Shown here piece after piece: positions 52,458 to 60,957 of a stretch of 64,000 nt of DNA. This DNA is from Paludibacteraceae bacterium. GTDB lineage: Bacteria > Bacteroidota > Bacteroidia > Bacteroidales > Paludibacteraceae. Every line of letters begins with the position of its first letter. Positions within the stretch are counted from its first letter, which is position 1. The stretch covers positions 39,535 through 103,534 of the forward strand of contig JAGCWA010000013.1 in the NCBI GenBank assembly GCA_017962085.1, in the 5' to 3' direction. The position numbers and the translations under genes were made by a program. The notes beneath the pieces were generated by a model. It had not been told where the DNA came from. It saw nothing but the letters and a program-made list of their open reading frames with translations, and searched no databases.

Positions 52458-54989
52458 TTAGTTCTTCGCCGTGACTTTCCAACCCTTCGGAATCCTATTC
52501 ACGGAGTATTCCTTGATGGTGCGGACTGGGCAAACGAACGTGCCCTCCTTGGCCACGCCATCGACCCAACCCTCCGAGAAGGTCCTGTTCCCTTTCTTGT
52601 CGCCCCAGCTGGTGGAACTGATCTTTATGTAGTTGAGGCTACTGCAGTGGTAGAACATCTCTTTGTAGCAATTCTCCTTGAGGGTGGTGCCGGACATCGC
52701 CGGGGCTTTGACCAACTTCACGCAGCCTGAGAACATCGCCTCGTAGCAGCTGGTGGAGAGTGCCTGAGCCGGCAGGTCGTCCACTTGGGTAAGGGCGGTG
52801 CAATCCTTGAACATGCTCTTGTAACAGAAGTCGCGCAGGTGCGTGGCGGGCAGTTTAGGTGCGCGCGTCAGTCCTTGGCAACCGAGGAACATCGATTGGT
52901 AACAACCCGTGGCGAGCGAGTCGGCAGGCAATGCAGGGGCTTGCGTCAGTTTCTTGCAACCCTTGAACATGAACTCGTAGCAGGCTTCCGCCAAACGGGT
53001 GGAAGGCAATGTGCCTGCTTGGGTGAGACCCACGCAGTCTTCGAACATGGAGCCGTAGCAACGCTTCTCCATGACGGTGGCAGGAAGTGCAGGTACGCTG
53101 GTGAGGGCCTTGCAGTTGTTGAACATGGAGTAGTAGCACTCCTTCGCCAAGCGTGTGGCAGGCAGTTCAGGGGCTTGCGACAACTTCTCGCAGTTCTGGA
53201 ACATGCCTTCGTAGCAAGCCTTCGCCATGGAATCGGCTATTAGTTTAGGCGCTTGCTTCAGGTTGGTGCAACCGGCGAACATATACTGGTAACACATCGG
53301 TGCGACCTGTTGCGCAGGCAGTTGCGGTGCGGTGAAGGCGGCATTATCGCAGTTGCAGAACATGTATTGGTAGCAACCCTCCTCCAACTTGGTGGCAGGC
53401 AACGCAGGGGCTTGCTTGAGCGCCTTGCAGCCTGAGAACATCTTGTTGTAGCAGTTTCTGGCTAATTGTGTCGAGGCGAGCACTGGTGCCTCCGCCAAGT
53501 TCTTGCAGTTGGCGAACATACCGTCGTAGCAGTCTGGCACCATCTTCTGTGCCGGCAGTTTCGGGGCGCTTGTGAGGCCTCCGCAGCCGTAGAATATCTC
53601 TTGGTAGCAAGCCTCTCCGAGGGAGGTGGCTGGCAGTTCAGGCGCTTTCGTGAGCGCGTCGCAGTTCTTGAAGAGGGAGGCGAAACAACCTACGCCAGGG
53701 ATATGGGAGGCACCTCCGACCCCGTCGACAAGGCTCATGATGTTGCCGCTGGCGACAATGCTTCCCTGCATGAAGAAACGCACGTCTTGTCCCTCCTTCG
53801 TCTGGTTGAATCCTTTCGGGTTGACGCCCTTGAAATATATCTTATCCCCTTTGAAAGGCAACGGTAGCGTATCGCCGAACGCTACCTCCTTCCACGACTC
53901 GCCTCCGTCAGCGGAAAAGAGCACGTTAGGGGTCGTCTCGCCATAGTTGATCAATCCGATGAAGGCATCCGCCTTGGTGGTGGTGAAGCAGAGGTAATCG
54001 TGGGCAGACTTCTTGTTATCCTCATGGATGACCTCCCAGCCCTCAGGGATAGCGCTTGCGCCGAACTGTGCGGCGAGTCTTCCCGGGCTCACGAACGTAC
54101 CCTTCGTCGCCACGTCCTGCAACCATACGGTGGTGCGCCTGCCATCCACGCTATTGTCCCCCCACTCGGTGAAATGCACCTTGATGAGGTTGATCTTTCC
54201 ACACTGGTCGAACATCCTCGAATAGCACTTCGGAGCCAGTTCCTTGGCCGGCAATTCAGGGGCTTGGCTGAGGTTGGCGCAGTTCCTGAACATGAGCGCA
54301 TAGCAACCCTCCTCCAGCTCCGTGGCAGGCAATTCCGGGGCTTTCGTGATGGTGGAGCATCCGTAGAACATGCTCTCGTAGCAGCCTTTCGCTAGCTTCT
54401 TCGCAGGCAATGCAGGGGCTTGAGCGAGATTGACGCAGCCTTGGAACATGCCTTTGTAGCAGTTCTCCGCCAATTCAGTGGCGGGCAGTTGCGGTGCTTG
54501 GGTCAGTTGCTCGCAGCCTTGGAACATCTCCTCGTAGCAACCCTTCGTAAGGCGGGTGGCGGGCAGTTCAGGCGCATGGGTGAGGCTCGTACATTTGGCG
54601 AAGAGTTTTATGAAGCAGTTATCGCTTGGAATGGTCTGCTCGCCCCCCGTCCCATCAATCAAGCTCATGACACTACCACTGGCGGAGATGGAGCCAGTCA
54701 TGACAAACTGGGTGCGGATTCTGCCGTTCTCCTTGGAGAACCCCTCCTTGTTATTACCCCTGAGGTATATCTTCTCATGGGCGTTCTTGAAAGTGTAGCC
54801 CTTCGCCGGGTCCAGCTTCTTCCACTTAGACTTGTCGGTGGAGTATTCGATGTCGGGTTGGTTCCCCTCTTTGTTCTCTATGCCGATGGTTGATTTCGCC
54901 TCGTTGGCGGTGAAACACAAATAGTTCTGCGCCGAAGCCCAAGCCAGGACGTTCAGCGTAAACAATATGGACAATATGGCTTTTCTCAT
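52458..54989 (-). CDS. BspA-like repeat surface protein, double-array
   Basis: An 843-residue protein from ATG 54989 (MRKAILSILFTLNVLAWASA signal); the -7 box at 55027 makes the longer frame to 55016 unlikely. Two head-plus-array units follow one another. Unit one has a head (residues 22-140, YLCFTANEAKSTIGIENKEG), five 26-residue repeats (APQLPATELAENCYKGMFQG type) and a cap with FVSPGRLAAQFGASAIPEG. Unit two repeats the head (DYLCFTTTKADAFIGLINYG) with thirteen repeats and a similar cap. Unlike the adhesin at 46411 it has no T9SS tail and ends right after a cap. It may be released or anchored otherwise. Confidence 0.85.
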   Translation of the reverse strand: MRKAILSILFTLNVLAWASAQNYLCFTANEAKSTIGIENKEGNQPDIEYSTDKSKWKKLDPAKGYTFKNAHEKIYLRGNNKEGFSKENGRIRTQFVMTGSISASGSVMSLIDGTGGEQTIPSDNCFIKLFAKCTSLTHAPELPATRLTKGCYEEMFQGCEQLTQAPQLPATELAENCYKGMFQGCVNLAQAPALPAKKLAKGCYESMFYGCSTITKAPELPATELEEGCYALMFRNCANLSQAPELPAKELAPKCYSRMFDQCGKINLIKVHFTEWGDNSVDGRRTTVWLQDVATKGTFVSPGRLAAQFGASAIPEGWEVIHEDNKKSAHDYLCFTTTKADAFIGLINYGETTPNVLFSADGGESWKEVAFGDTLPLPFKGDKIYFKGVNPKGFNQTKEGQDVRFFMQGSIVASGNIMSLVDGVGGASHIPGVGCFASLFKNCDALTKAPELPATSLGEACYQEIFYGCGGLTSAPKLPAQKMVPDCYDGMFANCKNLAEAPVLASTQLARNCYNKMFSGCKALKQAPALPATKLEEGCYQYMFCNCDNAAFTAPQLPAQQVAPMCYQYMFAGCTNLKQAPKLIADSMAKACYEGMFQNCEKLSQAPELPATRLAKECYYSMFNNCKALTSVPALPATVMEKRCYGSMFEDCVGLTQAGTLPSTRLAEACYEFMFKGCKKLTQAPALPADSLATGCYQSMFLGCQGLTRAPKLPATHLRDFCYKSMFKDCTALTQVDDLPAQALSTSCYEAMFSGCVKLVKAPAMSGTTLKENCYKEMFYHCSSLNYIKISSTSWGDKKGNRTFSEGWVDGVAKEGTFVCPVRTIKEYSVNRIPKGWKVTAKN

Positions 54990-55026
54990 AAATATCTCAG
55001 TGAATGTCTGTGACATGTATTTTTTG

Positions 55027-55034
55027 CAAAAGTA
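55027..55034 (-). promoter_or_regulatory. -7 promoter box (TACTTTTG) for the double-array protein
   Basis: Exact TAnnTTTG match 38 bases upstream of ATG 54989 and only 11 bases upstream of the alternative start at 55016. Confidence 0.5.
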
Positions 55035-55081
55035 TAAAAAATCTTTGCGATTTTGTGTGATGACAAGGATTTTCCCTCATG

Positions 55082-55113
55082 AAAAAAGGTCCGCGGATCA
55101 CTCCGGGGACCTT
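55082..55113 (-). terminator. Terminator of nrdJ
   Basis: Stem AAGGTCC (55086-55092) and GGACCTT (55107-55113) with an inner CGG/CCG, followed on the minus strand by six T. It separates nrdJ from the double-array gene. Confidence 0.8.
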
Positions 55114-55182
55114 CCACTGCAAATCAAAAAAACATATTAATTATGAAACAAAGTATTTTATAAAAAACAAACACTATCTAAA

Positions 55183-57729
55183 TCACCCGCCGCATTTCGA
55201 GTAACCGCAGTTGGTGCATACGAGGCATCCCTCCTGGTATCGGACGGTCTTTTGTCCACACTTCTCGCAGACCACCTCCTTCGCCTCCGCGCCATTCGGG
55301 ATGTATTTCTTCAGCGCGCGCTCCACACCGTTCTTCCAGTTGTTGATGGTCTCGCTGTTCAGTTGCAGTCCCCCCACCAATTTGATGACCTGGTCGATAG
55401 GCATACCGTAGCGCAACACGCCTGAAATCAGTTTGGCGTAGTTCCAATACTCCGGGTTGAACTTGTAGGAAAGGCCCTCGATCGTAGTCTTATAGCCCCT
55501 TCTGTTCGAATATTGGAAATCGTAACGGCTCAGGCCCGTGTCCTCGTCTATGTTACGGATGATCTTTCCCGAATTGACCGTCTTAGGGATCAGCAATCCA
55601 TCCTCATCATCCGCCAGGCCTGTGAATATCTCGTACGGACGGCCCTCGATCAGACCCACGAAGGCGATCCATTTCTCCTTGTTGTTCTGAAAACGAACCA
55701 CGTCCGCCTCCAGCTCCCTCGGACGAGCCTCGCCCGCCTTCAGGAAAGCGTTCTGGAGTCCGTCCTGCTTCTCCATGTCTCTTTTCTTCGAGCTCTGCAT
55801 CCCTGGATGCGCCCCCTCACGATAGACCGTCACGCCCTTGCATCCTAAGCGCCAAGCCTCCTCATAGAGTGTGGCGACAAGCGCTTCGTTGGCCGTCTCC
55901 GGCACATTGATCGTCACGCTGACCGTATGGTCCACCCAACGCTGGATGCGACTCTGCATACGCACCTTATCCAACCAATCCACCTCCTGCGAAGTGGCCT
56001 TGTGATAGGGCGACTCCGCCACCATCCGGTCGATCTCCGCCTGTGTGTAACGTTTGCTCGTATCGTAGCCGTTCACCCGCATCCACACTAAGAACTTCGG
56101 ATGGAAGACCGTGACCTCCTCGTAGGGATCACCCAACTCATCCACATAGTCCACATGTGCGTCACGGTCGTTCGGATCCACCTTGTGGCGCCGCTTGTAG
56201 ACCGGTACGAAGACCGGTTCCATGCCCGATGAGCTCTGCGTCATCAGACTTGTGGTGCCCATAGGGGCGATGGTTAGGCACGCGATGTTGCGCCTGCCAT
56301 ACTTCACCATATCCGCATAGAGGGAAGCGTCCGTATCCTTCAACCTACCGATGAACGGATTGTTAGCCTCCAACTCCGCATTGTACATTTCAAAAGCTCC
56401 ACGTTCCTGCGCCAAAGTGACAGAAGAACGATAAGCCTCCACAGCGAGCGTCTTGTGTACCTGCTCCGAGAAATAGATGGCCTCCGGCGTACCGTACGTG
56501 AGTCCCATGGCCGCCAGCATATCGCCTTCCGCGGTCGTTCCGACACCCGTGCGTCTTCCAAGGGTAGTCTTCCGCTTGATCTTCCGCCAGAGCTCCAACT
56601 CCGTGCGCTTAACCGACTCATCGGACGTCCCGCTCTCCACTTCGGAGAGGATAGCGTCAATCTTCTCCAACTCCAGGTCCACGATGTCGTCCACAACGCG
56701 CTGCGCCTTGCGGACATGCTCCTTGAAGAGGTCGTAATCAAACTGCGCGTCACGCTGGAATGGATTCTTCACGTAAGCGTAAAGATTGAGCGCCAACATT
56801 CTGCAGCCATCGTATGATGCCAGAGGGATATCCCCGCACGGATTCGTCGAAACGGTTCCGAAACCATCCGACACATAACAATCCGCCACCGACTCCCGGA
56901 CGATGGTGTCCCAGAAAAGTATACTCGGCTCGGCTGACCTCCATGTATTGCGCACGATCTTCGTCCACAACTCCTTGGCGGAAACACTCCGCTTCACGGC
57001 AGGGCTCTCCGCACCTACCGGGAAACGTTGCTCATACTGGCCGCCCTCGATGGCCGCCCGCATAAATGCGTCATCCACCCGCACGGAAAGGTTCGTCCCC
57101 TGGGCTTTGCCCTCCACAGACTTAGCCTCAACGAAGGACTCCACCTCCGGATGCCTGACGGAGACGCTCAGCATCAGCGAACCTCGCCTCACGTCACGCT
57201 CCACCTCCCTGGCCGAATTGGAATAACGCTCCACGAAAGGGACAACCCCTGCGGGAACGCCTATGGATTCCCTCGCTTGAGAACCCTTGGGGCGTATTTG
57301 GGACAGATCATGCCCCACGCCTCCTCCTCGTCTCATCAACTGCACCTGCTCCTCATCCACCTTCATGATGGACCCGTACGTCTCCTCGGAATCGTCCGAC
57401 CCAATCACGAAACAATTGGAAAGGGACGCCGCCCGATACTTGTTACCAAGACCAGACATCGCACTTCCCTGAAGCACAATATATTTAAAATGGCGAAACA
57501 AATCAAACAAGGCATCTGCCCCCATCGAGTTCGGATACTTCGACTCAATTCGAGCCACCTCTTCCGCCATTCGACGATGCATATCATCCGGGGTTTTCTC
57601 ATAGATATTCCCTAAACCATCCTTCAACGCATACTTGTCCACCCATACACGCGCTGCCGACTCATCGCCCTCGAAATATGCTAAAGACGATTGATAAGCC
57701 TCTTCGTATGAATAAACTACAGCATCCAT
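55183..57729 (-). CDS. nrdJ: Adenosylcobalamin-dependent ribonucleotide reductase, class II
   Basis: An 848-residue reductase. It has the N-terminal NTP/substrate region with GSAMSGLGNKYRAASLSNCF (first active-site cysteine), LMRRGGGVGHDLSQIRPKG, the radical-cysteine loop STNPCGDIPLASYDGCRML, and the C-terminal zinc-binding CEKCGQKTVRYQEGCLVC. Class II enzymes use B12 and work with or without oxygen. The dimeric Bacteroidota type carries this C-terminal tail. No recognisable cobalamin riboswitch in the 360 bases upstream. Monocistronic, ending at a strong terminator; N-terminal start MDAVVYSYEEAYQSSL is the only good one. Confidence 0.93.
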   Translation of the reverse strand: MDAVVYSYEEAYQSSLAYFEGDESAARVWVDKYALKDGLGNIYEKTPDDMHRRMAEEVARIESKYPNSMGADALFDLFRHFKYIVLQGSAMSGLGNKYRAASLSNCFVIGSDDSEETYGSIMKVDEEQVQLMRRGGGVGHDLSQIRPKGSQARESIGVPAGVVPFVERYSNSAREVERDVRRGSLMLSVSVRHPEVESFVEAKSVEGKAQGTNLSVRVDDAFMRAAIEGGQYEQRFPVGAESPAVKRSVSAKELWTKIVRNTWRSAEPSILFWDTIVRESVADCYVSDGFGTVSTNPCGDIPLASYDGCRMLALNLYAYVKNPFQRDAQFDYDLFKEHVRKAQRVVDDIVDLELEKIDAILSEVESGTSDESVKRTELELWRKIKRKTTLGRRTGVGTTAEGDMLAAMGLTYGTPEAIYFSEQVHKTLAVEAYRSSVTLAQERGAFEMYNAELEANNPFIGRLKDTDASLYADMVKYGRRNIACLTIAPMGTTSLMTQSSSGMEPVFVPVYKRRHKVDPNDRDAHVDYVDELGDPYEEVTVFHPKFLVWMRVNGYDTSKRYTQAEIDRMVAESPYHKATSQEVDWLDKVRMQSRIQRWVDHTVSVTINVPETANEALVATLYEEAWRLGCKGVTVYREGAHPGMQSSKKRDMEKQDGLQNAFLKAGEARPRELEADVVRFQNNKEKWIAFVGLIEGRPYEIFTGLADDEDGLLIPKTVNSGKIIRNIDEDTGLSRYDFQYSNRRGYKTTIEGLSYKFNPEYWNYAKLISGVLRYGMPIDQVIKLVGGLQLNSETINNWKNGVERALKKYIPNGAEAKEVVCEKCGQKTVRYQEGCLVCTNCGYSKCGG

Positions 57730-58089
57730 TTTCTCACATAAAGAATTATCTATTGGCGCTCTTGAACCAACTCACATCTCCATATTCAATCAGCATTGCC
57801 AATCACGCAATAAACCCAATGCAATATTAATGGACTTTATGGAATTAGCAAAAAAGTAACACATATAGTTATCAACAACCCATCAAAGTTTCCCGTTTTT
57901 AGTTTATAATTAATTATATTTCAATAAAATAAAGTTTTCAACAATTCAAAAAGTTGTCCGTTTCGGAAAACTTTCGTCTCTCAAACTTTCCTGGGAATTT
58001 TATTTTTCGGTCAACAATGGAGACAAAAAACATCCTGAAACTTTCCTTTTCGAAAGAATCACGCATGGGGAAAAGCACCAAGGAATTGG
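57730..58089. other. AT-rich gap with AAACTTTC repeats
   Basis: No gene. It holds three AAACTTTC-type elements (57965-57975, 57981-57991 and 58037-58046) and an inverted repeat AAAGTTTTC (57931-57939) with GAAAACTTT (57966-57974). A TTATCAACA at 57869 is one mismatch from a DnaA box. An 84-codon frame here is mostly the antisense of the acyltransferase. Confidence 0.45.
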
Positions 58090-59091
58090 TCAACGGGCTA
58101 ATATCTTCTTCTCCATCAAATGCCAGGAGAGGAACGCGCAAAGCAACACGAGGAACAACGTCACGGCAAACGTCACCGCTCCCCCCTCCCACCCCAGGCA
58201 ACGGGTGAAATTGATGAGGGGGGCATGGAAGATATAGATGCCATAGGAAAGGTCTCCGATCTTCCCGAACCGGTTCAGGAACGGAAGCGTGAATGCCGCG
58301 AAATAGACGATGACCGTCACCGCAAAAGGACGGAAGAAGTCCACAAAATAGCCATCAGCCATCAGCACGAGGATGGCTGGAAGTATCATATACCACTTAT
58401 ACCGACGTAACTCCTCCCGATAGAAATAGGCCACTCCTCCCGCCATGAAATAGGAGCTGAGAGAAGTCCACTTCCACGCCAAATCATAGGATGCGACACC
58501 CGTTTCATCCGCAGTTTTCCCAAACAGGACCGCCGACAAGGAGACGAGAGAGACCAACACCAGCGACCAGCACCGGGAGGAACATGCATAGAGCCATACA
58601 GCGAAAGGGACCGCGAGGTAGAGCAACAGCTCCAATTTAATCGTCCACAGAGAGGGATTCACCGCCTCACCGGACAACACGCCTGGCAAAGAGGGATGCA
58701 GAAAGTTCATCGTCGTAAGGTTCGCAAGCAAATACTTCCCCAGTTCAGAAGAGGTGAAATAGTCCCGCAACGACAAACTGGAGAATGCCGAGAACAGGAC
58801 TGCGGACAATAGCACAATCAAGACGTACGCAGGAAGAATCCTCCTCGCACGCTTCTGGAAATAACTGCGCAACGAGGTACTCCGACAATAGCTTCTATGG
58901 ATCAATATACCACTGATGACAAAGAAAGCGTCCACCGCCTGGGGGGCATAGATGGGAAACTGCACAAACTCTTCCCCCCGCAATATATCGTAATGGGCAC
59001 AGAAGACCGCAAAGGCGAAAAAGAAGCGAAGGAAATCGAAGCAATTGTTCGTTTCTATATCATTGATTATTTGTGGTTTACAAAAATTCAT
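58090..59091 (-). CDS. Acyltransferase 3 family membrane protein (OafA/YrhL-like)
   Basis: A 333-residue protein with about ten transmembrane helices. Near the start it has NNCFDFLRFFFAFAVFCAH with the family histidine, then QAVDAFFVISGILIHRSY and SLWTIKLELLLYLAVPF, then LSYGIYIFHAPLINFTRC near the end, all typical of acyltransferase 3. Members acetylate or acylate surface sugars. ATG 59091 is preferred over GTG 59115, because a perfect -7 box covers 59115-59122. No glycan gene is adjacent, so the target is unknown. Confidence 0.85.
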   Translation of the reverse strand: MNFCKPQIINDIETNNCFDFLRFFFAFAVFCAHYDILRGEEFVQFPIYAPQAVDAFFVISGILIHRSYCRSTSLRSYFQKRARRILPAYVLIVLLSAVLFSAFSSLSLRDYFTSSELGKYLLANLTTMNFLHPSLPGVLSGEAVNPSLWTIKLELLLYLAVPFAVWLYACSSRCWSLVLVSLVSLSAVLFGKTADETGVASYDLAWKWTSLSSYFMAGGVAYFYREELRRYKWYMILPAILVLMADGYFVDFFRPFAVTVIVYFAAFTLPFLNRFGKIGDLSYGIYIFHAPLINFTRCLGWEGGAVTFAVTLFLVLLCAFLSWHLMEKKILAR

Positions 59092-59114
59092 CCTAATCGT
59101 CGATTTCTCATCCA

Positions 59115-59122
59115 CAAAGATA
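59115..59122 (-). promoter_or_regulatory. -7 promoter box (TATCTTTG) for the acyltransferase
   Basis: Exact TAnnTTTG match 24 bases upstream of ATG 59091. It overlaps the alternative GTG start and excludes it. Confidence 0.55.
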
Positions 59123-59133
59123 ACCTTTTTATA

Positions 59134-59165
59134 CTAACTCTTAATTCTTAACTCCTAATTCTTAC
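59134..59165. repeat. AT-rich dispersed repeat, reverse orientation
   Basis: TAACTCTTAATTCTTAACTC and CTAATTCTTAC. Its reverse complement reads AGAATTAGGAGTTAAGAA, close to the element at 23161-23200. Confidence 0.45.
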
Positions 59166-59254
59166 TTCCCAACTTAGCTCTGTTGTTAATATCGTGTGGA
59201 AATCTTGGAGAAAACAATAGACTTGAACTAGCGGGGACTCCCCCCGAAAAATCG

Positions 59255-59262
59255 TACATTTG
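59255..59262 (+). promoter_or_regulatory. -7 promoter box (TACATTTG) for dnaB
   Basis: Exact TAnnTTTG match 22 bases upstream of the dnaB ATG at 59284. Confidence 0.6.
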
Positions 59263-59283
59263 CGAACCTAAAATGAATATGAG

Positions 59284-60840
59284 ATGGCAGAAGCGACAGA
59301 GAACACGAAAAGACGTTACAACAAGCCGAACGAAGGCACAATAAAGATGCCTTCCGAGTATGCGAAACTCCCCCCTCAGGCCATAGAACTGGAGGAGGCC
59401 ATATTGGGAGCCCTCATGATAGAGAAGGACGCGTTCAGCGTGGTTTGCGACGTGCTGAAGGAGAATTGCTTCTATAAGGAGGCGAACAAAACCATCTTCA
59501 AAGCCATCAATACATTGGCGCAGCTCCAACTGCCCATCGATATGCTCACAGTATGCGAGCAACTGAAGAAGGAAAAGAAACTGAAGGAGGTGGGCGGCGA
59601 ATACTACATCGCGCAACTGACCTCGAAGGTCAACTCCTCCGTCCACATCGAATACCACGCGCGTATCCTTGCCCAAAAAGCGTTGGCCAGGGAACTGATC
59701 TCCTTCGCCACGGAGATTGAGAAGGATGCCTACAACGAAAACTCCGACGTGGACGATTTGGTTCAACGGGCGGAGGGTATGCTGTTCGAAATCGCCACAG
59801 GAAGCGCCAAGCGTGACTTCACGGAGATCCAGCCTGTCATCAAAGAGGCGATCAAACGTGTGGAGGATGCCTCCAAACGCTCGGACGGTATGAGCGGTAT
59901 CCCGAGCGGATTCACCGAACTGGACAAGATGACCTCCGGCTGGCAACGCTCCGACCTCGTCATCATAGCGGCCCGCCCTGCCATGGGTAAGACGGCCTTC
60001 GTGCTCTCCATGGCAAGGAACATGGCGGAAGCGGGCAACCCGATCGCGGTGTTCTCCCTTGAAATGGCGAACGTGCAGTTGGTCAACCGTCTGCTCGTGA
60101 ACGTCTGCGAAATACCCGGTGAGAAAATCAAGAACGGTAAACTAAGCTCGGAGGATTGGAACAACCTGATGCAACGCTCCAGAAAGCTGGAGGAGATGCC
60201 TATCTACCTCGACGACTCCGCCGGACTATCCGTCATGGAGCTGAACACGAAGGCGCGCCGCCTCGTCAAGGAGCATGACGTGAAATGTATCATCATCGAC
60301 TACCTCCAGCTGATGAACGCCAGCGGCATGAAGTTCGGTAGCCGTGAGCAGGAGGTGAGCATGATCTCCCGCTCGTTGAAGCAATTGGCTAAGGAGTTGG
60401 ACATCCCTATCATCGCCCTCTCCCAGCTGAACCGTTCCGTGGAGAAGAAAGAGGGCGGAGACAAACGTCCGCAACTCTCCGACCTGCGTGAGTCCGGTGC
60501 CATCGAGCAGGACGCCGATATGGTGCTCTTCATCCACCGACCTGAATATTATAAAATCACACAGGACGAAACGGGTGCTTCACTGAAGGGTATCGCGGAA
60601 ATCATCATAGCCAAGCACCGTAACGGTGCCACGGGCGACGTGCGTCTGCGATTCAGAAACGAATTGGCGAGGTTCCAGAACTTGGAGGACGGATTCGAAG
60701 CCTACACCGAAGAGGCTTTCGCCAATGCGCCAAGGCACACCATGCAATCCAGGATCAACGACGATGGGCCATCCCCTGCCATCGACGCCTCCAACCCTTT
60801 CGGCGCCATGCCTCCCCTCCCGGGAGAAGCCCCATTCTAG
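59284..60840 (+). CDS. dnaB: Replicative DNA helicase DnaB
   Basis: A 518-residue helicase. The N-terminal domain (LPPQAIELEEAILGALMIEK) is followed by the linker and a RecA-like motor with Walker A VIIAARPAMGKTAFVLSMAR, DnaB motif H1a GFTELDKMTSGWQRSDL, Walker B KCIIIDYLQLMNAS and LSQLNRSVEKKEG. It unwinds DNA at the fork. No intein. The C terminus has a ~55-residue disordered tail rich in N, P and A. Own promoter, ending at a shared hairpin. Confidence 0.97.
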   Translation: MAEATENTKRRYNKPNEGTIKMPSEYAKLPPQAIELEEAILGALMIEKDAFSVVCDVLKENCFYKEANKTIFKAINTLAQLQLPIDMLTVCEQLKKEKKLKEVGGEYYIAQLTSKVNSSVHIEYHARILAQKALARELISFATEIEKDAYNENSDVDDLVQRAEGMLFEIATGSAKRDFTEIQPVIKEAIKRVEDASKRSDGMSGIPSGFTELDKMTSGWQRSDLVIIAARPAMGKTAFVLSMARNMAEAGNPIAVFSLEMANVQLVNRLLVNVCEIPGEKIKNGKLSSEDWNNLMQRSRKLEEMPIYLDDSAGLSVMELNTKARRLVKEHDVKCIIIDYLQLMNASGMKFGSREQEVSMISRSLKQLAKELDIPIIALSQLNRSVEKKEGGDKRPQLSDLRESGAIEQDADMVLFIHRPEYYKITQDETGASLKGIAEIIIAKHRNGATGDVRLRFRNELARFQNLEDGFEAYTEEAFANAPRHTMQSRINDDGPSPAIDASNPFGAMPPLPGEAPF

Positions 60841-60868
60841 GCAGAACAGAAATCACATACACACAAAG

Positions 60869-60914
60869 AAAGGACATCACCGAGGAGCTTGCTCCAACGA
60901 TGATGTCCTTTCCA
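60869..60914. terminator. Bidirectional terminator between dnaB and nfnB
   Basis: Perfect 11-base stem AAAGGACATCA (60869-60879) and TGATGTCCTTT (60901-60911), with an inner GGAGC-TT-GCTCC hairpin. It sits between converging genes. Confidence 0.85.
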
Positions 60915-60957
60915 TTTATCTTGTATGCCTATGCATTACGCCATAGGCACCCTGTCA

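Noticed and set aside
57954-58208. 84-codon plus-strand frame
   Set aside because: Second half is the antisense of the acyltransferase C terminus; the first half is the AT-rich gap.
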